Shown one piece after another: positions 1-12,100 of a stretch of DNA of 64,000 bases. A program made the translations under genes and the position numbers. The DNA comes from Symsagittifera roscoffensis (taxonomy: Eukaryota; Xenacoelomorpha; Acoela; Convolutidae), in assembly GCF_963678635.1 (NCBI RefSeq), contig NC_087066.1:38323755-38387754 (forward strand). The letters run 5' to 3'. Below the pieces are notes generated by a model, which saw nothing but the letters and a program-made list of their open reading frames with translations, did no database searches and was not told where the DNA came from. Every line of letters begins with the position of its first letter. Within the stretch, counting starts at the first letter, position 1.

Positions 1-191
1 CTAAAACGAAGTCCTCATCCCCTTCCTTATTGTGAGTAATAGTATGTTAGTTAAATACTATTAATATTGTAATAGAATGTTAATATTGTTCATTAAATGA
101 ATGCAAAAAGTTATACTGTAGTATCTAACCCTCCTTCTGATGTTCCAACAAGGGGGACTTGTTTTGGTAAGTCTGCGTTTTGTTGTTTCAG

Positions 192-3100
192 GGAGCCATA
201 CATGCCCTACTGTTTCAACTCCTTGCTCGCATACACAAACACAGACGTTTCTCATTACGCATTATACAAGGTAACTGCACAAATTAATTTTTACTTGTAA
301 AACCTGTTTTACTTGTTTATACTTTTTACTTACAAAACCTGATGAGTTTTAACTTATTTTCGTATTTATGTCGCTTATTGGGTCTTTTCTGCAATTGGAG
401 AATTTTTTTAAAATGTTGCAGCTCTAATCAAGACTAAAAATGTGTTTTAGAATGAAAAATAGCCCACCAATTACTATTTGAGTTAACTGATTTTGCATGA
501 AAAAAAAACATGTAAACACCTGAATCAAATGTGATTTTCAGCCAAAATTAGTGTTGGGACGTAAATTCTGCTTATCCTCGGAAGGTTCTGTGCATTTTGT
601 GTTTTTGTATAGAGGTACGAGGAGATGCCGGGCACGTACTGTCAGAGACGGACTGCAATCAGGATCACAGACCCGGAAGTGTCGTGGAAGATGGACAATG
701 TCCTGTTCCTCTCAGACTACGAACTGTACCACAAACCATTTGCTCATGACGAAGAAGAAGAAGAAGACGAATTTGAAGACGACGGAAAAAAAGTTAGAGG
801 AAATTTTTTGTATCAACCGTCAATATCCCCAAAACTCCTCAATATCCCCTCCCCCAATCCAGTCGATTTAGAAAAAAAAATTGACAACACATTAATGGAG
901 CAGTTTCAGTTTCAGCCAGATTTCAGGTTTTCCCTTTGGTACTAGTTTCTGTTACAAACTTCGCGAGTTTTATCAAGTTTCTGAGCTTTATCAAGTTTTA
1001 TCAAGTTTGTCGCACAGTTCGAAAAATTAATTGAAACAGTTTTGTAAAATTAAAAAAGAATCATAATAAGGAAAATATAATAGAATGTAAAATTAGATAA
1101 TATCAAACATATAAAAGTATATTATTGCATCCCGGGTTGACCAAAACTTCTTATCATACAATTTTCACAAATGAAAAACTTGTTATCATATAATTCATTC
1201 AATGCCATACGTACAGAAAACTGTATGAAATCTCTTTGATAAACACTTTCCATATATGATTTTTTATGACAAATATTTTTCCATAAACCATAAAGTTGAT
1301 TTTTTTTTCTAAATTTCGTTTCTGAAAAAATTTGAGTTGTGTTCGTAACCCAACGCAAGCGACACAGACCTTGGTTTACTCAAAGCACCAAAGGTTGGCC
1401 GGTCTTGCAGTTACAAGGCATAGAAAACGAGCTGAATTGCCTTAGAGATGTCTTTCACAAATGATCTAACAAAAGTAACACACTTTCAAATTTTGGCAAA
1501 ACTTTTCAACGATGTTTTTTTTATTTGAATTTCTAAGTTATCAGATATTTATCAAGGCATAGATAAACATTCCATACAAAAAAAACAATAGTTTTCTGTG
1601 TTTTTGAAAAAACTTATAAAGCGAAAAGGAATAAAAAGGAAATCCAATTTTTGTGTATCCAGAACTAAGTTATCAACACGGAAAATTAAATTTAGAAAAT
1701 GTTTGCTTGAGTACATATTTGAGAATTGTATGACAAGCAATTTTTTTTTAAAAAACTTTGATTTTTTCATCACCAGGCTGTCCACTAGAATCAAACAGCC
1801 TCAGAAAATATATTATATCTTTTTCAATCATGCTTCGAAATCGTATGAAAATTGCATGACAAGCATTTTTCCATATTCTTGATGTGTGGAATTGTATGAT
1901 AAGCTTTTTCGGTGTATGGATGGATACCAGTGTAATTATAAAACAAAGCTATAGGTAGCCGGTTGTTGCGCAAGTAACGCAGAAAAAAACTCCAACCAGG
2001 CTTTTAAAAAAACGGAAAAAAAGTTTTTTTCTTCTTTTTAGACTTGTGACGTCTTTTGCTCTTAGATTAGGATATCAATAAAATAGGAAGCATCTCGCGT
2101 ATTTGTTTTTGATTTGAAAACAAAACTAAATATTGCACAGGAAAAGCTAAATTAAGCTTCAAAATCTAGACTTCCCGGAGAAAACTAATATAATCATGAC
2201 TTAAAGTAAGTTTTTCGTCGTGTATTCAGAATCAGACAAAAGGCTAGAACTTTGACACCGAGAAAACTTACTAGAAATTTTCTCGTAGTTCGAGTCACGA
2301 GGTACAGGTCTTTGAAATGATAAATCTATACTGAGGATTATTGAGGAATTTGCTTTTGCCCGGAAAAAACTAAAACACACGGGAAGACGATGTTACTTCC
2401 CGATTCAGTGGTCGGACCAAAGTTTTCATTAAAATTGTTCATACAAAAAAAGGAATACAAAAATATAAAAACCTAAAAACATAACACAAAGAAATATAAT
2501 AAAATGAAAAAGTACAAAAACAATAGAAATAACCAGTTGTTGTGATTTCGTCTGAGAACATTCCCTTCCGTCTCCACTGATCGAGAAAAACGGTTCAATT
2601 AAGAATTTGATTTTTTTTCAAACTTTAATAACTTTTTGTCCGAATTTCCTATTATATTTTCTCGTTAAAAACTTATGTAGAAAACATTAGAAAGACAAAA
2701 ATAACCGAGTGCTGTACACTAGAAATGAATATTCCATCACGCTGATTGGGGGAAAAGTTGAAGAAAAACTTGATAGATTAATAGAATGATAGAAATTGTC
2801 AAGGCATCTTTTTGGTTTTTTTGATTTTTTTGGAATCGAAGGAATACATGTACATTTGGAAATATGTACATACATAATTATTGTATACTAGCAATTTTTT
2901 GTGGTACCTGATTTTGCGTGGAAAACTGAAACACACCCGAATACAAAGTTCCTCCCCGTTTTTCAAATGATCGGAACAATAAACATTTTTTTTTTCAAAA
3001 AAATAATGGATTTCAGGAAGATGAGGAAACCGAAGAAAAAGTTGACGATGGCGAAGAAGGTCAAGCAGATGACGCAAAAGAGGGGCAAGAGGGTGGAGCT

Positions 3101-6100
3101 CAGAAGGACAAAAAAGCCAAAAAGAAGGAAGGCGAACAGGAAAAGAAGAAAGCCAACAAAAAGAATACCAGCAGTGAGTCATCCATGATTTATTGTTCCG
3201 GCCACTTCATCGCCACTTTCCGACTACTAAGCCTATGTTCCTATAACGGTGGTCGGAATTCATGCATATCAACCAAATAGTTTTGGTTAATGTTCCAGTC
3301 AATCACAAAAGATTGGGAAGAAACTTTGGCTTTGTTAAAAAATTAGGATACCACTCGTGTTGTAAAAGAGTGACTTAAACTAGGAATAGATTAAGACTGT
3401 GGATGATTAAGATTCCTACTAAAATAGTAGGCTTTTATTTAAAACTAAATAAAAGACGGAGATTCTAACTAAGATAAAATACGTGTTAAAAGATTGAATT
3501 GGTTACGTTTGTTTTGTTACGTATCATAAAAGATAGTGTCCAATTCAGAGTCTACCAAAAGCCGATGCGCTTTTGGCAGGTATATAAATTAACAACTAAA
3601 GGTCGGCGGTAAGTTAAGATCAGAGGTTAAATAGACAAACCATAATACTTTTACATTCCCCGCGAAATTTATCTCTAAACTATCCCTTTCGCCTCATCAG
3701 AAGGGAATAAAACAAAAATGATTAAGCACTAAGATGGATGAATTAGTAAGCGCATTATCTAGGACCCCCCCGAGAGTGGATCTAGAATCGTTAATACGAA
3801 CTTGGTAAAGGGCCCAAAAGGCGTATTATAAACTGAGAAGAATAACACGGTTGTCAGATGTAAAGGGTGGGTGTACAAAACGAGGACTACCAATGATCGA
3901 GCCCGATGGGCCGGACGGCATGTTCGTCAAACAAAAACAAAATTCCAAAACAAAGCACCTTAGATCGAATAATATGTATTCGCCGAGAAATAACTGTAGG
4001 TTAGTGACAAAAGGCAAGTAAGGAACTGAAATAGCACCAGGGTGACTAAGATCATAAGGTATGCAGAAAGTTGTCGTAAAATTAAGCGGAATACTGGGTA
4101 TAACCAAAATGAATAAATCTAATTGTTATCCGATGGTAACGCCCCATGGGTGAACAGAACTTTAATGGAGTTCGGCAAAATTCTATAGCCAAAACAAGGG
4201 TATAAATGTTACCAATCATCACCATGACTTAAAATAACAGCACTAGAGGTTTGTATGACCCTAGGGTCCTGGAATGTTAGGCGATAAACCATAAACAGAA
4301 CCTATAGGTGCTAAAAGTTTTACAATGGAGTTTTGATAGGTTGAGAATGTTTTTGATGACATCTGTTTTTGAGCTCCTGCGTCTAATCAGATTCCCGATT
4401 TGCTGCTTTATTTATAGTCCATCTTCTTAGCTCCTCCAGCGTCATTGGCCGTCCAAGGAGTTCTATCGCCGAAATGATAGAGGAGGTGTTCAGCCAGTCT
4501 GGGTCAGATACGATGGGTATAAATGTAGGAGTTGAAATTTCATTAGATAGGCCCGATGGGTTAAATCGGGTGGAACAAACATCAGGGCTAAATTTGACGT
4601 TCTTGTCTGGGCTCTTTTGATCGGCTGTTTTTGAGGGCTTTGGGTCACTTGAGTACGCGTCGATATCCTCCCGCAAGTGAACTATGGTAGGGCGTGATGA
4701 AGAAGGTGGTGTTAATGTTGTCAGGTCTACTAGGTCGACATGATGGCTTTCTACCGTAGTTGCTTCCAACGTTGAACACACTGAGACGAAATTAGATGAA
4801 CCGAATTCTGGGGCATCGCGGTCTTCCTCAGTTAGATCGACTATACTGGTAAATACTCTCTCACCTAGCATCTTGGGGGGCTGCCTGGTTCGCATGGGTC
4901 TCGTGTTTTGACGTGTAAAAATTTCCGATAGTTTTTTCGAGGGTGGTGATTTCATAGGGGATGAGGCTTTCCTTTTAGCAGTACCGGACAATTTCTGTGA
5001 CTTTTTAGTGTGGTCAGAAAGTATTTGTTTCGGTCCCATCTCCGCCATGGTAGGTTGATCTCCAGTAGATTTAGGGAACTTTACTCCGGGATTCTCTGAA
5101 GGTACCGGCATATCTTGGGTCGCTTCATTACTCTCCTCCCTAGTGTCTAAGAGGATCAGCTGTGGGGTCGCTTGAGAGTCTCTTTCGTTGTCACCGGAAT
5201 CCAAGTTGATCAAAGGAATCTCATCTAACTCGACCTTCTGGTCGGCATGGTCTGATGTTTCTAACTTAGGATCTGATTGGTCGGGCATTGGTGGTTCGTC
5301 TCGTTTCGTGGTTTCGAGCAGTGTTTTCTCCTTGAGGTCTCTTAGTGTCATTAGGTCACTCGCATTATCATCTGACATATCTTCATGTGAGTCAATCGTC
5401 ACTCCGGGTTCGTTTAAATAACTTTTAAGAAGTTCGGGTTTACCCGGCGGGCTTGGTTCTTGGTCAATCTCGAGGCCAATCGGTGTTCTCAGTCTCTTTC
5501 TCTGTTCTTCTTCCTCTCTGAGAAGAGTTTCCCTAGAACTGTTCATGGCCGCGTTTCGTCTCGCAATGTCGAGCTCTTCAAATTTCCACTGAAGGTTTCG
5601 TTTCTTCTGGGTTGTTTTTGAACTTTTGAATCCGACATTTCTTGGAGGTTTTGCTGTTTTCCTGAGTCCTTTGGTCGCGTAAAATCTGACTAATTGGTCT
5701 CGTTTTCTCGGACTTGGTTTCTTCTGAGTGCACTGTCTTTTAATGGCTAAATCAGATTTACGTATTATTTTCCCATTTTTTAGAGTCACGGTGTGATCTG
5801 ATTCTCTTACAATTTCGTCCTTGAGTATTCTATAGTAAGGTTCATTTTTCATTCTATCTTGGATTTTTCGATAAACAATGGTCTTACCCGACGGGTTGTT
5901 CAGAATCGAGTCCTTTATGCCCAAGGCATCTCTTTTTTCTGACCGGGAGAGGACTTTTACTGGGGATCCTGCACTTGTTGGTACATATCTCACTGCGTTT
6001 GAGATATCCTCCGAGGATGATGAATGATCATCGGCATCTCCATCTTCAATGTCGTCAGGAGCGTCCCAGTCATGTCTTCGCTCTCGGCTCATTAGTTTTT

Positions 6101-9100
6101 TGCCTTTATCTATACATAACAAAGTTTTATTCCAGTCAAGGTTATTCGAAGAAGGTGATTTAACCAAATTATGCCAGATAGTGTTTGGGGATCTACCGAA
6201 ATGTGCTTCGAAAGGAGAGCAGTTAAGCGACTGTTGAGTTACTGTTCTTAAGCATTTTATTATTTTCAGGAGTGCAGATTCTAAAGAAGGTTTTGGGCGT
6301 TCTTGTGCCATCACCAGGAGTCGTTCCTTAATAGTCCTGATTAGACGTTCCACTAATCCGGTAGCTCTGTGATCACCCACTGGGCTAAATATCACCTTTA
6401 TGTTGTGATCGTGGCAAAATTCTCTAACTTCCTTGGAGATAAAACCAGATCCTTGATCTGTTCTAATTGTCCTAGGTATCCCGTGTAAAGCGATATATCG
6501 ACTAAGGAAGTTAATAATAGATTTAGCCGATGTACTAGATGTTATTTGGGCTGATGGGAATTTTGAAAATCTGTCTACACACACCAATATGTATTTTTTT
6601 GTTCCCCATACTAAAGGTAACGGGCCAGCGAAATCTAATTCCATTTCTTGGTTTGGTTCTTCGACCATTGGGAGTTTCCCTAGGGTATTGTGTTTTATAA
6701 GAGGCTTCAGATTTTTACCTGCTTTTACGCACTCTATACAGTTTTCACCGTGGACTTGGATTTCGCGGTAAATTTTCGGCCACCAGATGTATTGTGTTGC
6801 CAGGCTTTTCATTGCGAACTGGCCGGGGTGAGCTTCATGAAGTCTGTTCAGCATAGTTGATCTTAGGCATGCTGGGATTACTAAACGGTTGTCCAAATAG
6901 AGGCATCCTCCGCTGACATGTAGATTATTCAAATATGACTTATAATAGTTTCCGAGATGTAGGATATCCTGTTTTCTATCTTCCTCGATTGCCTTGATTA
7001 TCTTTTTCAGAATTAGGTCTTGTTTCGATAAGAGGGACATAAATTTAGTGTCAAATATTTCCGGCCAAGAGAAAGGGAATAAGTTAACTGTTTTCTTCTT
7101 GCTAGGTGATCGATTCTCGGGTTTTTCCGACGGGTTACTAGTGTTTGGTGTTAAAACGTCCGTGTTTTCTTTAATAGTGTTTTCAGTTTGTTCTGCCATT
7201 TCTTTCAGGATTTTAAAATTCGTAGAAAAGTCGTTAATTTTACAGGATGAGTCACACAGTTCTGTACGCGAGTGAGAATTTTGACACACTGAAATGTTTG
7301 AATGTTTAGATATCGCTTGGAAAATTTCAGCGGCATTAGCAATTCGTTTCTCACGTTCTATTTCTTGACTGGTCATATGATCTGTTGACTGGCCAATCGC
7401 ATTACAAAAAGTGACGTCATCTGTTAAGAAATGTTGAGAGAATTTATTTCTTATTTGCGCCCACGAATTTTTTGGCATAAGGTGATCAAAGCCTAATAGT
7501 GTACTAATCTGGTTTACAGAAGCGATAACGAACTTCTCGTCATCCAGGGAAACTGGTACGGGTTCACCCGATGGGTGTCGGGATATATAGTCGACAAATC
7601 CCATATCTTTACCGGGTAAATGTTCTACAGTAAAGTCGAACGGTAATAGTTTATCCGCCCAACGGGTGAGACGTGATTGGGCCGTTTTAGTGTATTTATC
7701 GTCCTTCAGTGCTCCTATTAAGGCTTTGTGATCTGTTAAAATTGAGAATTGTTTACCCAGTAGATAATTTTTGAAATGATCTAGTGCCCAGACTAATCCC
7801 AGTAATTCGAGTTCGTTAGTGCTGTATTTCAGTTCGGCGATATTCAAAAATCTGCTAGCGAACGCTACTGTCTTCCAATTCCCCCAATGGTCTTGTTCGA
7901 TTGACGCGCCCAATCCTAAATGTGAGGCGTCACATTTCACCCGAGTGTTCAGTTTTACATCGAAATGGTGATTTGTCACAGTATTACAAATTTCGTTCTT
8001 GATTTTTTCAAACGCTTCCGTATGTACAGTGGACCACTTAAATGGTTTATTCTTTTGCATGAGTTCTCTGAAGGGTGTTGATAAGGACGCTAAGTTTGGT
8101 ATGAACTTATTAAATTGGTTAATCGATCCCATTAAGGATCTGATGTCCTTAATACAGTTTGGTTCTTTTAAATTTCTGATTGCGTCAGATTTGTGTATCA
8201 ATGGTGTCGTCCCTTTTGCGTCAATTCTAAATCCCAACCATTCTATATTATGAGTTAAAAATGTGCATTTTTCCCATTTTATGGCAAGTCCCTCGTCGTC
8301 TAGCGTTTTTAACACATTAGTGACTAGCTTTTTATGTTCTTCCTCGCTACCTACGGTGGCGATTAGGATGTCGTCAAGGTAACAATGAGTATTTGGTAGT
8401 TTTTCCGTCAAACGGTCCATTATACGTTGAAATTCATTAGGCATGTCGCCTAGTCCATAGAATCCGGTTTTAAAACGGTATGAACCCGTTACTTCTCCCC
8501 CCACAATATTAAAATTACACTGATTGCTTGCCTTTTTCGAAAGCGGAATTTGGCTGTAGGCGTATTTTAGATCTATCGATGAGAACCAGATGTTTCTTTG
8601 ATCATGGCCGCTAATAGTGACTGCGACGTTGTCAATTAGTTCGAATAGATTTGGCATTTGATATCTATTACGAAATATTTGTTTATTTAGTAGTTTTGAG
8701 TTCAACGCTAGTTTTATTGATCCATCCCTTTTTGCTGTAATCACGATGGGGGAAATAAAACAATCTTCAGAGCATCTAGATAGTTTTTCAATGTGTCCGT
8801 CACTCAATAGTTGGTCGATGCATAGTTTGACTTTGGGGAGAAGATGGATTGGGATACGTTTCCCTTTCACCTGTATCGGTTTTATCGGCTCGTTAAAATA
8901 AGTATTAACTACGTAGTTTTTTGATCTACCAGTTCTTTTTATAAGGTCTGAAAAGTGCTTTGATATGTATGATTTAAACTCACGTTGGGATGGTGTCTCT
9001 TGATTTTGATCCTGTTGGATGTCGGATGCGAACTTTATCTGGTTGACATTTGTCCCGATGGGTGGTACTTTCTGATTTTCCCGTGACTTTGACCCGTTGG

Positions 9101-12100
9101 GTGGAGGTTGTTTTTGAAATACTACAATACCCAAATTCGGTAGGATGTCGTTTCCTAGTAGATTTCTTTCCGCCCCTTCTGTGATAAAGAGTTTTTGATC
9201 ATTAGCCTCCCATCCTTTCGATTGGATTTTCACTCGAACTTTTCCAATAATATTGATCGTACTCCCGAAACCCTGGTATGCTTTCTTTGTTATCTCGTCC
9301 ACCGGTTCTAGCTTTACGAATCTGTCTCGTATCTTCAGTTCATGTAGTAGGTCTTTCTTCATGAAGGAAACTGGGCTTGCAGAGTCAATTTGAATCTCGG
9401 TATAGTAGGGGTTGAATTTTCCCAGAGCTACTTTTAGTGTCTTTTTCAATTCTACTCCTTCGTGATTGAATACGGTTCTCACTCCGCGCTCTATTCTGTC
9501 TTCTACGGCATTTATTTGATTATTTGTGTCGATGGCTAGAACTAAGAAGTCGTCTAGGTTAACCTCAAATTCGGGGTTTTCCTGCGGGTTGGCCCGGACA
9601 TTTTCGTTTTCTTGGGGTACCCGATTCTGATCGACGATGTTAGTTTGAGTTTTAGCTGAACTCCTGCAGTGTTTAGCAAAATGTCCTTTCCGTCCACACG
9701 TATTGCAGTTTCTATCTCTAGCCGGGCATGTGGATAGGTGTCCTTTTTTGAATTGCTGGCCGCAATTACGGCACTTGTTATTTTCGACTATGTTTAATGT
9801 TGGTTCGTTCTTCACATATTGTGATCTTGGTCCTGGGTTGTAAGTTGGGAATTTTAGGTACTGTTGATGGATTTTAGTACCTTTTTCGTGAACTAGTACG
9901 TAAGATAATACATTTTCTGGGGTCAAGTATTCAATGCATAGTTTCTTTTGGATCTCGACATTTCTCATGTTGGTTATGAAAATATCTCTTACTAGTTCTG
10001 ACTCGAGTTCCCCCAGTTTACAATTTTTTGCTAGTTCTGAAAGAATTTCATGGAATTTTTCTAAGGACTCATGTTCTTTCTGTCTTCGGCCGAAGAATTT
10101 GAATCTTTCGTATGTTAGGTTTGTAGTGATCGTGAAAGTCGTTTTTAATAGTTCCCAAAATTCTGCGAAATTGATATCCAGTATTTTTTTTCCAGGGTTT
10201 TTATGAGAGAAGCATTTCTGTCCTTCTTTCCCGAGTGCTAGATATAGCTGTGATTTGAGCTTCTTGTCAATATCTCCTATTTGAAGTCCGTTGAATTTGG
10301 CGTTATCTTCCGCCCTTCTCCTTCTTACTTCTTCGTTGTAATTTTGTACTGCTACTCTATGACGTTCCTCTTGTTCGGCCCGACGGGTCTGATCCTCGGA
10401 TGTGTCCAATGGTTCTGCCATAGGGTAAATTAGTTCATCTCTTATCGGTGGGTTAATTACATCTTCGATGTCTACGGAATCTTTCGCAATAATTGTCAGT
10501 TGGAATTTTTCCGCCCACCTTTCCCAGTCATGTTGATTTTCATTCGATGAGTTATTCCAGAAAAACTCTAATCCGCGTAGGTTTGATTCATTCGACTGCG
10601 CCATGTTAAAAAATTAGGATACCACTCGTGTTGTAAAAGAGTGACTTAAACTAGGAATAGATTAAGACTGTGGATGATTAAGATTCCTACTAAAATAGTA
10701 GGCTTTTATTTAAAACTAAATAAAAGACGGAGATTCTAACTAAGATAAAATACGTGTTAAAAGATTGAATTGGTTACGTTTGTTTTGTTACGTATCATAA
10801 AAGATAGTGTCCAATTCAGAGTCTACCAAAAGCCGATGCGCTTTTGGCAGGTATATAAATTAACAACTAAAGGTCGGCGGTAAGTTAAGATCAGAGGTTA
10901 AATAGACAAACCATAATACTTTTACAGGCTTAGGTTGGTTTTGTTTCCAGCTGTGATTTCAAGAAGCAAACAAAAGGCTTGTAGATAATCATTTGTACCA
11001 TTTGACTGAAGCACTTTTAGTGAATCAGATTCAGAAAAAAATTCTCTATTTTATAGCTAAAAAGCAAGATGATCCCAAAAAGAAGAAAGATGAAACAACA
11101 ACTGAGAAAAAGAAGAACACGTCACAGAAAAAGAAAGAGGTAAATACTTTGGCCAAGATTCAAAGCAAACAATTGAGACCACGAAACACTTCTTTGAGTC
11201 TGAACCCTTGCATACTAAAAGTTTTCACTTTATTTCCCAAAAATAGAATTTTCTATAAGTTTTGTTATTGGCATTAACTATATATTACAATAAAACTATA
11301 TTCGAGATAAATCTAGCTAGTTACCCGAGGAAGAAAAGGTAAAGGGCTAATAAGGTGCCCATTAATATTCTAGAACCAAATTAACATCCTGCCCCAGAGC
11401 CGTTTAGGGGGAGGGTGTTAACTTTGTTTTGAGTTTTAATCTTTTTTTTTTAGTTATAACCAGCCAGAGGCCTAACCCAATGGTGAACTACTTAGGTTAT
11501 TTTTTGTTCTACTCTTTTTCGGTTGACCACTGTCGTTGTGTCCGACTTTGAAAAGCATAGCATTATGAGAGCGCCTCAACTCGAGAAGCCAATCAGAATA
11601 GAGCATTTTTATGCAGCTCTTAGCATTTAAATTGAACGCTGTGGTAGAGTTGGAGTATCTGAACACGGTTGTCTATCTGGGGGGTGGGAGTTGGGGGGGT
11701 GGGGGGGTGGGAGGGGGATGTTAACTTAATCTCTATTCTATCCTAAATAATTGAATACTCATGATTTGTTTATTTGTTTCAGAATGAGGAGGGCAACGAA
11801 GAAAAAAAAGAAGACGAAGAAGAAGAAGATGAAGAAAAAGACGAACAGGAAGACTCCGAAAAAGCCAAAAAAGAAAAGCTGTGGGTTTGATCAAAAATAT
11901 CTTAAAATCATAAAGTGTTGTTTTGAGTTTGTTCGAAACAAGCGTCGATGCAGCGAATATTTTTTGAGTGCGAAAATTAAGATAATTTTTTTTTAATATT
12001 GCGCATGAGTATCGGGTCGGTATTGTTTTTGTTTCTCCGGGCTCCTAGTTGGTACAATTTTTGGCGAATTTTCTAACGTAAAATAAAAACCAATGATCAG

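Larger units (their letters stand above)
3333..10926 (-). mobile_element. intact Ty3/gypsy LTR retrotransposon, 7.6 kb
   Basis: Complete element in antisense orientation inside an intron of the Lys/Glu-rich gene. The 323-bp LTRs (3333-3655 and 10604-10926) read identical base for base. The ends are TG...CA, and the 5-bp target duplication GGCTT lies at 3328-3332 and 10927-10931. On the - strand the order is 5' LTR, primer-binding site, one gag-pol ORF, 3' untranslated region, purine tract, 3' LTR. Identical LTRs, an open single ORF and a perfect target duplication point to a very recent, possibly active insertion. The pol order (protease, RT, RNase H, integrase) is that of Ty3/gypsy. No envelope gene is seen. 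Confidence 0.95.
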
